Assembly (NCBI GenBank): GCA_012517285.1
Contig: JAAYVG010000024.1
Coordinates: 1-49,269 of the forward strand
Reading direction: 5' to 3'
DNA length: 49,269 nucleotides
From: Elusimicrobiota bacterium
GTDB taxonomy: Bacteria; Elusimicrobiota; Elusimicrobia; Elusimicrobiales; UBA9959
Of the stretch, positions 36,001-44,143 are shown one piece after another. The translations under genes were made by a program, and so were the position numbers. The notes below the pieces were generated by a model. The model made no database searches. It worked only from the letters and a program-made list of their open reading frames with translations, and was not told where the DNA came from. The stretch's first letter is position 1. Each line of letters begins with the position of its first letter.

Positions 36001-36758
36001 AGTTTATAAGTAAAAATATTTTATTTGTTTTATCTTTGACAGCGATTGCTTTGCTATCGTCTTTTACTCTTAAGGGATATATTAAGGAAGAGAACAAGGA
36101 TACCATATGGCTTTATGTAACATATCCCGATAAAAAAATTGATTATTATCTTGAGGTGAGCATAGATGGCAGTGTGCTTATGAGAGAGAAGAATGCCAAA
36201 AGTGTTGTTGTAAGGGAGGGAACAATAAAGAAGATGTATGCCAAGGATTTTTTCAGAGAAACAAAAAATTCTGATATCATGGCATATTCCAAAAACATAG
36301 ATATCTCAAAGATGCTTTTCTTTAAGGGAGAGTTGGTAAAGATTTCAGCAAATATAAAGGGTGAGATCATAAGAGTTGTATCTCCTTTGAATATGTTTTC
36401 AAACACATTTATATATGCTTTTAGGCAGGTTTATGATGAGGCCATAAAGCTTCCCGAAACAAAAAAATATGTCTCCTTTATATATGCTGCACCTATGAAC
36501 ACCGATCTCTATAATGATTTTTTTAAAAAAGTTCCAGCGAATTATGAGATTCCTGTTGTTGAGACAAAGGAGCTCAAATTAAACAAATACATATTCAGGG
36601 CTGTTAATTATCCATGGCGACTTATCCCAATACCATCCGATGATGAGGAGAATACCATATCAGATTTTATGTCGTCTTATAACCTTTATGGTTTGAAGTC
36701 ATCTTTTTATCTCGGAACAACGAGAGGAAAGTTTCAGCTTTCTATAGTAGAAAATTAG
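35997..36758 (+). CDS. Unknown signal-anchored protein in the DsbA/MauE operon
   Basis: I do not recognise this 253-aa protein. It has an N-terminal hydrophobic segment (about 6-25) and then a soluble mixed-charge region, so it is probably periplasmic and anchored or secreted. No Cys is seen after the N-terminus. The C-terminal half has SFIYAAPMNTDLYNDFFKKVP and FRAVNYPWRLIPIPSDDEEN. An ATGA overlap with the MauE-like gene makes it part of the same operon, so a role in thiol chemistry or envelope assembly is possible only by association. Confidence 0.6.
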   Translation: MKFISKNILFVLSLTAIALLSSFTLKGYIKEENKDTIWLYVTYPDKKIDYYLEVSIDGSVLMREKNAKSVVVREGTIKKMYAKDFFRETKNSDIMAYSKNIDISKMLFFKGELVKISANIKGEIIRVVSPLNMFSNTFIYAFRQVYDEAIKLPETKKYVSFIYAAPMNTDLYNDFFKKVPANYEIPVVETKELKLNKYIFRAVNYPWRLIPIPSDDEENTISDFMSSYNLYGLKSSFYLGTTRGKFQLSIVEN

Positions 36759-36833
36759 AATTTTAAGAGTTTGCAAAATAATTATATACATTCATAATAA
36801 CTATTGCCCACAATTTTATACACTACCATTCAA

Positions 36834-36956
36834 AACATGAAGTACCCTACGCGGTTACTTTTGGTTCTTCTTCCTAAACAACCAAATAACCAAACAACTA
36901 ATTTGTTCTTCCCAAATAACTAAATAACCAGATAACTAAATAACTTTTTTGATGGT
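36834..36956. repeat. Degraded MITE-like repeat, reverse orientation
   Basis: Read on the minus strand it begins CAAAAAAGTTATTTAGTTATCTGG and ends with GTAACCGCGTAGGGTA. This resembles the left and right parts of the elements at 17010 and 25818, without the conserved CACTGAAAAA terminus. The region between the unknown gene and the heat-shock-like gene holds nothing else. Confidence 0.55.
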
Positions 36957-36969
36957 ATTAAAATTTTAT

Positions 36970-36998
36970 TTGATTAATATTGAAATTAAAAATATAAT
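36970..36998 (+). promoter_or_regulatory. Promoter of the small-heat-shock-like gene, exactly leaderless spacing
   Basis: TTGATT (36970-36975), a 17-nt spacer and TATAAT (36993-36998). Six nt separate the -10 box from the ATG at 37005, so transcription is expected to start at or next to the A of ATG. No ribosome binding site exists. Confidence 0.6.
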
Positions 36999-37004
36999 TT
37001 AATT

Positions 37005-37580
37005 ATGGCGGGATTATTTAAAATTATTATGTGTTTAATGCTTTCTTATCTGTTTTGTAATGAGAACATCTCATATAATAATACCGAGCAGATAAAAAAA
37101 AAGACGCTTGATACCACAACTGATGCCTTTAAAAAACTTAATTCTGATACTCATATATTTTCAAAAGAATTTTTTAAGGATGATCCATTCAAAGAGATAG
37201 AGAATGCAGAGCTTGATATAACAAAATATCTTTATGATAAGACAAAATCTGTGAAAAAGAATGATGATGAGAGCAGTTATATCACAGAGGATTTAAAGAT
37301 AACAGAAAGTTACGATGATAGTAATATAATAAAAGAGGTAGAAATCCCCGGCATAAATAAAAAATCTTTATCCGTTGATATAAGGGATGGCAGCATAATT
37401 ATAAAGTATAATAAAAACAAAAACATATCTTTGAAGAATGATCTCAATGGTCCTGTAACAGAAAAAAAGTTTTTTAAAAAAATAAATCTTCCTTCCAATG
37501 CAAATACATCGGAATTTAGATACAGAGTAAATAATAACAAGGTAATAATTATGTTAAGAAAAAATAATAGTTTGAAGTAA
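37005..37580 (+). CDS. Exported small-heat-shock (alpha-crystallin-like) protein
   Basis: The 191-aa protein starts with a hydrophobic signal-like segment (AGLFKIIMCLMLSYLFC). A charged linker follows, then an alpha-crystallin-like domain (about 105-187): VEIPGINKKSLSVDIRDGSIIIKY and KKINLPSNANTSEFRYRVNNNKVIIMLRK. Cytosolic Hsp20 proteins lack signal peptides, so an envelope location is unusual. The Cys near residue 18 could be a lipid site, but the lipobox is poor. It stands alone, about 200 nt upstream of the five-gene array. Confidence 0.65.
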   Translation: MAGLFKIIMCLMLSYLFCNENISYNNTEQIKKKTLDTTTDAFKKLNSDTHIFSKEFFKDDPFKEIENAELDITKYLYDKTKSVKKNDDESSYITEDLKITESYDDSNIIKEVEIPGINKKSLSVDIRDGSIIIKYNKNKNISLKNDLNGPVTEKKFFKKINLPSNANTSEFRYRVNNNKVIIMLRKNNSLK

Positions 37581-37691
37581 ATTGTCGTATAATTGTTCTA
37601 CAAGCTTTGTTTGTATTATTGCATGTTTTAAAACTGCGGAATTTTAGAGACATTCAGACTTTCTGGCTATGAAGCAAAAACAATTTTGGGC

Positions 37692-37720
37692 TTGACAACC
37701 ACTCTATTTTCTGCTATAAC
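37692..37720 (+). promoter_or_regulatory. Strong sigma70 promoter of the four-gene array operon
   Basis: Perfect TTGACA (37692-37697), a 17-nt spacer and TATAAC (37715-37720). It is the closest to consensus in the window, suggesting high expression of the genes from 37785. Confidence 0.75.
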
Positions 37721-37733
37721 ATAGATAACTTCT

Positions 37734-37756
37734 ACCTGAACAGTTGTGTTTCAGGT
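37734..37756 (+). promoter_or_regulatory. Leader hairpin before the array operon
   Basis: ACCTGAA (37734-37740) pairs with TTCAGGT (37750-37756) around a 9-nt loop, just after the predicted transcription start. It is followed by a GAAGGAG without a nearby start codon and then AGGTGG, 6 nt before the ATG at 37785. It might stabilise the 5' end or affect translation. Confidence 0.4.
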
Positions 37757-37784
37757 GAAGGAGTAAGTTTTTTAGGTGGAAAAT

Positions 37785-38771
37785 ATGAAGATTTTAAATG
37801 CTCATGATAAAAAGAAAAAGACTCAGTATATCATAGCTTCTATTATTGCCATATTGATTCTCTGCCTGTGGGTAACGCTTCCTGTGCTTGATTCAGGCAT
37901 GGGTAAGGGTGGGTCTTCATCGTATGGTATGCAAAAAAAATCTGCTGATCTTGCTCTTCTTGACTCAGCAGGTGTGGATGCTCCTGGACAACCATTGAAT
38001 GGTTCTATGATTGATAATCCTGCAACTTCGCTCGACCTCACGGCTTCCTCGTTGTTCAAGATGCCAGGTCAGGATGGAGAGGCTGCGAGTGATATCGCTT
38101 CTTCTGAAAGCTCATCTGTTGATTCGGATTCAGAAAAGATAGATTCAGACGTATCCGCACCAAACGTTCCTGTTCCATCAGCAGATAAGGGTTTTACCAA
38201 AGGAAAGCTTTCAAGACTACCTTCTTTAAGCTCAGGTGGTGGCAGCTCTCTTACTGTTGGAGGGAATCACAGCAAATTTTTTGGTCAGGAGAATGTTAAG
38301 GCGGATCTTGTTCCGCTGAATACTAACTCAAATGATATAAAATCAACAAAAAACAATGTGGCTTTATCAGCTTTAAAGCATGCTGAACAGGGAAGTTTTA
38401 TGGCAGCCAATGCTAAGAATGCTGATGCTGCTAAATCATCAGCTACAAGCGCTTTTGAGAAAACCAAAAAAACTGATGAGTCTTTTTTGAACTCAAAGGA
38501 AGAGAAGGAATATTCAAAGAGTGGAGTGGAGTTTTCTAATGCTGTCAGTGATCTTAAAAAAAGTGATCCGAGTCTGAGCAAAAAAAAGATAGCGCTTCCG
38601 CAACCAGTAAAGGATGAGGATGAGAGCAAACAGATGGAAGAGCAGATAAAACAAATGCTTTTACAGATGATTATACAAGCTACTGTTGGTCAGGTGTTTG
38701 GGGCTATAGGTCAGATGATGTCTATGCAGATGTGTCCTCAGTGTTATAAACCTCAAACCACCACTAAATAA
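37785..38771 (+). CDS. Array protein 1: membrane-anchored low-complexity protein
   Basis: I do not recognise this 328-aa protein. The ATG at 37785 with AGGTGG upstream is preferred over an in-frame GTG at 37776. It has a basic tail (NAHDKKKKTQ), one membrane helix (about 13-33) and a Ser/Asp-rich region with LSSGGGSSLTVGG. A helical Ala/Lys-rich part (QGSFMAANAKNADAAKSSATSAF) weakly resembles the module in its neighbours. The C-terminus is an amphipathic, Met/Gln-rich helix ending in CPQC (MQMCPQCYKP). The N-in, C-out topology is inferred. It is first in a four-gene operon. Confidence 0.75.
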   Translation: MKILNAHDKKKKTQYIIASIIAILILCLWVTLPVLDSGMGKGGSSSYGMQKKSADLALLDSAGVDAPGQPLNGSMIDNPATSLDLTASSLFKMPGQDGEAASDIASSESSSVDSDSEKIDSDVSAPNVPVPSADKGFTKGKLSRLPSLSSGGGSSLTVGGNHSKFFGQENVKADLVPLNTNSNDIKSTKNNVALSALKHAEQGSFMAANAKNADAAKSSATSAFEKTKKTDESFLNSKEEKEYSKSGVEFSNAVSDLKKSDPSLSKKKIALPQPVKDEDESKQMEEQIKQMLLQMIIQATVGQVFGAIGQMMSMQMCPQCYKPQTTTK

Positions 38772-38783
38772 AAGGGAGGGTTT

Positions 38784-40391
38784 ATGAACAGTTATGATCA
38801 GAATAAAAAAGATAAGAAGAAGGGCTTCCTGCCATTCTTTTCAAGGCTTTTTGATACCTCTTCTAAGGCCGCAACCGGTTTGGCCGGTGGGGCTGGAAGA
38901 GCGGCTCTTGGTGGTGCAGCAAAGGGTGGTTTTTTTGCATCACTTTTTGCTACAAAGGCAGGTGTTGTAGGGCTTGTTCTTGGAGCTGCTACAATTGCTG
39001 CTGGTATAGGGTTGGTATATAACTATATGGAGCCATCGTCATCAGGAAAGGTTTACACACCTAACCTTTTTTCAAATGCTTATTATGATGAAGCCCAGAG
39101 GCAGGCCAATGCTGAAAGAGCAAGATATTCGAGCGAAGTTCCTGCTCAATCCTCCCTTGATGTTTTTAAAAAGGTGGCCAAAGAAGAGTTGAAGAGTGAG
39201 GAACCTATTGATGAAAATGCAACTGATGAAGCATCAAATGGCAGCGAGGATATTAATGGAGCCAATGCCTCATCTGAAAATGCTGATGTAAATGCATCTG
39301 GCGGTGGTTACGGTCAGGTGAATCCGGGCATTGGTGGCGATAGAAAGCTGCAGTCAAATTTAGGTTTTGATGCAAAGGGAGCAGCCGGTGGTGGTTCATC
39401 GCAGAATAGGTTGCAGACATCAGGTGGTATGTGGGGTGGGATAGGAAAACAGTTTGCTCCTATAAGCAGAAATGCATCCACTGCAAATGCAGCAAAGGCT
39501 TCACAGATGAACAAGGCTCTCGCATCAAGGGTTGTGGCTTCTCCAAAATATGCGGTTCCTAATGTTAATAAAAAGGGTGCGTTCGGTCAGGCAAAGTTTG
39601 CAGCCAAGACTGGGAAAAGTGCTGCTTATGATGCATCCGATGCTGGTGCAAGAACGACTGCTGAACAGGCATTCTCTGGGGAGACTGCAGGTTCTGGTGA
39701 TGTAGCCACCCCTATAGGTGGAACCGGATTGGGTGGAAGTGGGTTATCTCAGGGTGATAAGCTTAAAGCAAATGATCCAACACTTAATACTGATGAATAC
39801 ACACCTCCAACTCCTGAAAAAACTGATGATTCTCCATGGAAAAAATTAACTGATTATGCTTTATATGCAATGCTTGCTGCTGCAGGTTTTATTGCAATAT
39901 CATCGTTGCTTGCTAACAAAGCTAAGGCATTGCTTGCAAATCCAATAACAGCAGCAGGGGCAGTAGGGCTTTTTAATGCTGCCAAGGTTTTTGCTTATTT
40001 GGCTATGGCAGCAGCGGCTGCTGTGATAGGGATAGCTGTTATGTTAGCTTCTAAGTATGGCCAGAAAATGATGGGTATTATGTATGGTATGGTTGGTGCT
40101 GCCCTTATATATCAAGCTTATAAAGCACTTTCAGGTATAAATGAAGGGCTTGATAAGGCTCAATCAGCTGCTAACTTTCAGCAAAATGCTTTGCAGGGTA
40201 TGAGTGAAGGTCAGCAGGCTCAGTTTAAGAGTCTGACACCTGAACAGCAGTGGGGTGAGGTAACTAAATATACCAATGCTCCTGATGCCTATACATTTAA
40301 CCCACCTACTGCTGAAGTTCCCGCTGCTCAAGTCCCTGCTGCAGAAATTCCTGTTCCAGAGGATTTGCCACCTGGTACGATGTTCACCTAA
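38784..40391 (+). CDS. Array protein 2: anchored Ala/Gly-rich multispan protein
   Basis: I do not recognise this 535-aa protein. It has the order KKDKKKGFLPFF basic tail (9-19), a Gly/Ala-rich stretch, a membrane helix (about 59-81), SSLDVFKKVAKEEL (123-136) and a long Gly/Ser/Asn region with KLQSN and RLQTS. The shared module follows (264-320: KKGAFGQAKFAAK, AGARTTAEQAF, PIGGTGLGGSG). Three to four C-terminal membrane helices come next (about 357-448), then a soluble tail with repeated VPAA/EIP units. It starts 12 nt after protein 1 with GGAGGG upstream and is paralogous to protein 3. Confidence 0.78.
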   Translation: MNSYDQNKKDKKKGFLPFFSRLFDTSSKAATGLAGGAGRAALGGAAKGGFFASLFATKAGVVGLVLGAATIAAGIGLVYNYMEPSSSGKVYTPNLFSNAYYDEAQRQANAERARYSSEVPAQSSLDVFKKVAKEELKSEEPIDENATDEASNGSEDINGANASSENADVNASGGGYGQVNPGIGGDRKLQSNLGFDAKGAAGGGSSQNRLQTSGGMWGGIGKQFAPISRNASTANAAKASQMNKALASRVVASPKYAVPNVNKKGAFGQAKFAAKTGKSAAYDASDAGARTTAEQAFSGETAGSGDVATPIGGTGLGGSGLSQGDKLKANDPTLNTDEYTPPTPEKTDDSPWKKLTDYALYAMLAAAGFIAISSLLANKAKALLANPITAAGAVGLFNAAKVFAYLAMAAAAAVIGIAVMLASKYGQKMMGIMYGMVGAALIYQAYKALSGINEGLDKAQSAANFQQNALQGMSEGQQAQFKSLTPEQQWGEVTKYTNAPDAYTFNPPTAEVPAAQVPAAEIPVPEDLPPGTMFT

Positions 40392-40435
40392 TTTGCATTG
40401 TGGAAGATGTTTTTGTTGTGTGATATGGAGGGTTT

Positions 40436-42022
40436 ATGAACGAATTTGAAGACCTTAAGAGAAAGAAGGAAAAAAAGGATAAAAAGAAGGGTTTTATAAC
40501 TTGGTTTAAGGAAAAACTAGGATTCAGCCCTCGTGGAATGGGAAATGTTTCCGAGGGTGCAAGAGGAATTAATCTTGCTGGATTGAAGGGTTCGGCTGCA
40601 AATATCGGTGCAGGAAGGTTTGGCAGTGCTGGAATTTTTTCAAAGCTGTTTGGAGCCGGCGGAATATTCTCATTCATTGGTGGAAAGGCTGGCCTTATTA
40701 CACTTGGTCTTATTGCCCTTGCGGTTGGAACCACCCTCTATATGAGAAACTCTGGCAGCATGGGTGATGCAAATATAGATGGCAGCATGGGTTCAAACTC
40801 AAACATTGCTTCATATGTGCCAAAGATAATGAGAGAGCGTCAGAGTGCTTCTTCCCTTGATCTCTTTAAAGCAGCGGTGAATGAAGGTGGGCTTAAGGAT
40901 GAGGATTCAGTTTCAAGCGATGAGGAGATTGGTGAGGGTGCTGACGATAAAAGCTCGAAGGATGTAAATAGTGGCAATGATACGAGCAATGCTTTAAAGG
41001 GTGCTCTCGGGTTTGAGAATAAGTCAAGGTTGCAGACCAATATGAATTTTGGCCTTACAAGCGAGATAGCTGGTGGTGATAACAAGTTCAGTGCTCTCGG
41101 TGGTTTTGGTAATCAGATGGGCAAGTTTGGTACCCCTGCAAAGGCTAATTTTTCTAATGGAGATTTGCTTAAATCAGCTAATAGTAAAGGTGCAAATGCT
41201 GGAAAGCTTAGCTCTATGAAAGCTCAGAAGAGGCCTGTTATTTCCCAGGGGCCTAAGTTTAACTCTACCGCTGGTGGCAAAAGGGCATTCTCTCAGGCGA
41301 AGGCTGTTAAAAGTGGTTTGACCCAACCTAATTATGGCTCGGCTGACTCTGCAAGATCAAATATGGATAAGGCATGGGAAGGAACTACATCAGGTGGCGG
41401 AGATATTGGATTGCCTCAAGGAGGCACTGGTATATCATCAGGTGGCGGCAATGGAATAGTTCAGACACCTTCAACCCTTGATAACATAGGCGATGTAACA
41501 CCGGCAACGCTTACTGATGAAAACATTCCTACCAATATAAGCTCCTCATTCAATACACCATGGGCAGGAATGCTTCAACAGGCGATGATGTTCCTTATGA
41601 TATCAGCCCTTCTTGCCGGAATAGCATCGATGGTTTCTAAGATTCCTGTAGTAGGTAAGATACTTGCTACCATACTTGCTGTTGTGGCTATAGGGCTTGC
41701 CGTTATGGCTATAATGATTGGTATGAAGATTATGAACCAGTTTGGTCAGAATAAATTGGGAATGATCTATGTCATAGGTGGTGGCCTTGCAATAGCTGGA
41801 GCAATTGCGGCTATAGGTGGGGTATGGTTTGGCTGGAGTATGCTTTTTTCACAGATACTTGCAGGTGCGGCTGGAATTATGGCATTGTTTGCCTCTATGG
41901 CTGCAGGCCCTGCTGCAACAGATTATGCAAAAAAACAGATGGAACAGCAAACTCAGCAGACAGAGAGTTCTAACTCCTCCTCAGATAAAACGGCCACAGT
42001 AGCTGATACTGTGACGAATTAG
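40436..42022 (+). CDS. Array protein 3: paralogue of array protein 2
   Basis: I do not recognise this 528-aa protein, but it follows protein 2 step by step: KKDKKKGFITWF (13-24), a membrane helix (about 82-103), SSLDLFKAAVNE (139-150), SRLQTNMNF (197-205) and the module at 281-337 (GKRAFSQAKAVKSG, DSARSNMDKAWEG, PQGGTGISSGG). Four or five C-terminal membrane helices follow (about 378-490). The tail is Gln/Ser/Thr-rich instead of Pro-rich. GGAGGG precedes the ATG. The pair looks like an old tandem duplication. Confidence 0.78.
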   Translation: MNEFEDLKRKKEKKDKKKGFITWFKEKLGFSPRGMGNVSEGARGINLAGLKGSAANIGAGRFGSAGIFSKLFGAGGIFSFIGGKAGLITLGLIALAVGTTLYMRNSGSMGDANIDGSMGSNSNIASYVPKIMRERQSASSLDLFKAAVNEGGLKDEDSVSSDEEIGEGADDKSSKDVNSGNDTSNALKGALGFENKSRLQTNMNFGLTSEIAGGDNKFSALGGFGNQMGKFGTPAKANFSNGDLLKSANSKGANAGKLSSMKAQKRPVISQGPKFNSTAGGKRAFSQAKAVKSGLTQPNYGSADSARSNMDKAWEGTTSGGGDIGLPQGGTGISSGGGNGIVQTPSTLDNIGDVTPATLTDENIPTNISSSFNTPWAGMLQQAMMFLMISALLAGIASMVSKIPVVGKILATILAVVAIGLAVMAIMIGMKIMNQFGQNKLGMIYVIGGGLAIAGAIAAIGGVWFGWSMLFSQILAGAAGIMALFASMAAGPAATDYAKKQMEQQTQQTESSNSSSDKTATVADTVTN

Positions 42023-42041
42023 GCTAAGGGAGGGAGGCTTT

Positions 42042-43691
42042 ATGGCTAATAAGTTTATAGAGAAGCATAAAAAGAAGTCATTATGGGCATTGTTGCTTCT
42101 TCTTTTTCGTGGAAGGAATAAGTATATTGCTCTGCTTGTGGTTGTTATGCTTTTATCCATACCTTTTGTAGCCACATCTGATATGATGGAGAGGTTTCTT
42201 AATCTTTCATCTGTGAGGTCAATGTTGAGCTCATTAGGGCTTGAAAGAGTAGTTGCATCACTAACGCATAATAATAAGTATTCGGGTGATTTTCTGAAAT
42301 CAACATTCTCTGATCTCAAAGCTGAGTATGAGGCAAACAATCTATGGAATAAGGTGACAGGTGGTATGGATTCTAGGGGTGGAGAGGATGGAACAATAGC
42401 GTTTGTTCGCTTTGGTGAAGATTTTCTTAACTACGGTAAGAATAAAAAATCAAAAAATGGGAAAAATAGTGAGATATCAGATTATATATCAAAGGATGAT
42501 AGTGAAAACGGTATGGGTGCTGATGGTGTGGACTTAAATAATCCGGGTCCAGATTCATATGGAAATGGTATGGGTGTGGATGGAATTGGTGGTATGGGCT
42601 CAGCCAATGGAAGATTGAAATCTTCATTGTTTGCTAATGGGATTGGTAGTGGGATGTTTGGAAGTAATATGATGAATGGGGGAAGTCATAATGCTGGTGG
42701 TTCTGGTGGCTATGGACCTTATATCAATAGAAAGGATTTCAATGGTAAGGGAGGCAGTGGATATGGTGGGAAGAGTATTGCATCATCAGCTCTTGACGAT
42801 ATAAAAAAGACCGTTCCTGATGCTAAGGATCCGAAGGGAGGCAGCAAGGTTAAGAAGATGGGCAAGCTTACTGCGTTTGGATGGAAGAATGTTGGTTATA
42901 CAAAAAAGGGTGCAAACATTGATGTTAGTGTAACAGGTAACAGAAGAGCACTCTTTCAGATGGGGGAGACTTTAGCAACTACTTCTATGGCCTACAAGCA
43001 GAATCCAGCATATGAGTATCAGGCTGCATATACCGGTGCAACATATGATGGCAATACAATGAATGGAGATATCGTTGTAACTGATCCTGAAATCAACACC
43101 ACTGTTCCTGATACTGCTTATGTATCAGATGTCGTTGATTCTGCTCAGCACTGGGAGGAGATAGCAAAAGAATGTAGCGATGCTCAGGCTACAAATGGAA
43201 CAAGGATATCAGAGTTACAGAAGGAGATGGATGATATATCCAAAACTATGGGAAAACCTCCAAAGTGCTGTAAGAATGTTGGACCTTGGAACTCAAAGGT
43301 AAGTCGGTTAGTGAGTTTATGTAATGAGTTGAACAGTAATTCAGTAGCATTATCTCAGAAGTGTGGTGGAAGCACTCCTCAAACCATAAACTGTCAGCAG
43401 AGCTATGGGAAACTTCATATAAAGCCATGCAGTAAATGGAAGTGTTGGCTTGGCATAATACTTGCTATTGTTGGCTTGCTTGTTGGTTTCCTTATGGGTG
43501 GTTTCTTGGGTGCCATAATCGGGGCCGTGGTTGGCTTTGCTGTTGGTAGTATCGGTTCCATGTATCTACAGATGATGGCTATGGCCTCTGCATTTGCTGG
43601 TGCTGGAGCTTACTTTGCTGATAAAGGATCAGAAAAGGCTATAAATGTTACTGAAGAAGTTAATAAAGATGTGGCGGATGAGAATAAGTAA
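42042..43691 (+). CDS. Array protein 4: Cys-rich anchored protein with C-terminal helices
   Basis: I do not recognise this 549-aa protein. A basic tail (EKHKKKS) and a membrane helix (about 27-44) lead to a Gly/Met/Asn-rich region. GRLKSSLFANG (189-199) recalls the RLQT motif of proteins 2 and 3. A loose version of the shared module lies at 299-342 (NRRALFQMGE, MNGDIV). Next is a cluster of eight Cys (377, 408, 409, 426, 440, 450, 462, 467), then Gly-rich membrane helices (about 468-525). It is last in the operon, with a terminator 23 nt after the stop. Confidence 0.75.
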   Translation: MANKFIEKHKKKSLWALLLLLFRGRNKYIALLVVVMLLSIPFVATSDMMERFLNLSSVRSMLSSLGLERVVASLTHNNKYSGDFLKSTFSDLKAEYEANNLWNKVTGGMDSRGGEDGTIAFVRFGEDFLNYGKNKKSKNGKNSEISDYISKDDSENGMGADGVDLNNPGPDSYGNGMGVDGIGGMGSANGRLKSSLFANGIGSGMFGSNMMNGGSHNAGGSGGYGPYINRKDFNGKGGSGYGGKSIASSALDDIKKTVPDAKDPKGGSKVKKMGKLTAFGWKNVGYTKKGANIDVSVTGNRRALFQMGETLATTSMAYKQNPAYEYQAAYTGATYDGNTMNGDIVVTDPEINTTVPDTAYVSDVVDSAQHWEEIAKECSDAQATNGTRISELQKEMDDISKTMGKPPKCCKNVGPWNSKVSRLVSLCNELNSNSVALSQKCGGSTPQTINCQQSYGKLHIKPCSKWKCWLGIILAIVGLLVGFLMGGFLGAIIGAVVGFAVGSIGSMYLQMMAMASAFAGAGAYFADKGSEKAINVTEEVNKDVADENK

Positions 43692-43713
43692 TAGTGTATA
43701 GTTAAAGTTTAAT

Positions 43714-43760
43714 AAAAGCCCAGGTATTATAAAGCGTCTATCGTTTGTACCTGGGCTTTT
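43714..43760 (+). terminator. Rho-independent terminator of the array operon
   Basis: AAAAGCCCAGGTA (43714-43726) pairs perfectly with TACCTGGGCTTTT (43748-43760), giving a 13-bp stem ending in the T-run. The loop is about 21 nt. Confidence 0.9.
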
Positions 43761-43763
43761 ATA

Positions 43764-43987
43764 ATGTTCTCTTAAAAAAAGTTATTTAGTTATCTCGTTG
43801 TCTGTTATTTGGGAAGAAGGGGCAGGCACTGACCACTGGTCACTGTTTTGATGAGGATTTGTCGTTTTCTTCTTATCCTCAATCTTAATCTTAGCCTTAA
43901 CCTGTAGTTACAATATGAGCTTTAAGTGTCTTAAAGAACAATTTTCATTGTTCTAAACTTCAACGGTTAGAGTTTTTCAGTGCCACC
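43764..43987. mobile_element. MITE-like element between terminator and array gene 5
   Basis: The left end ATGTTCTCTTAAAAAAAGTTAT is a degraded copy of GGGTTCACTGAAAAAAAGTTAT. The right end TTTTTCAGTGCCACC is better kept. TA flanks both sides (43762-43763 and 43988-43989). The interior segment 43841-43898 repeats 26080-26137. The rest of the gap to 44143 is AT-rich and may hold the gene 5 promoter, but I see no clear pair of boxes. Confidence 0.62.
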
Positions 43988-44143
43988 TATATAGGTCTAA
44001 TAGTCCCATAGATTAAAGGGAATAAAGACTCTTTTAAGTTTTTAAAATTTATGCTAAATTATAGAAGGAAATAATTATTGATTTTAAGTTTTTATTGTTA
44101 ATGTTTATGTATAAATTAGCTGTTTAAGAAGAATGGAGGATGT

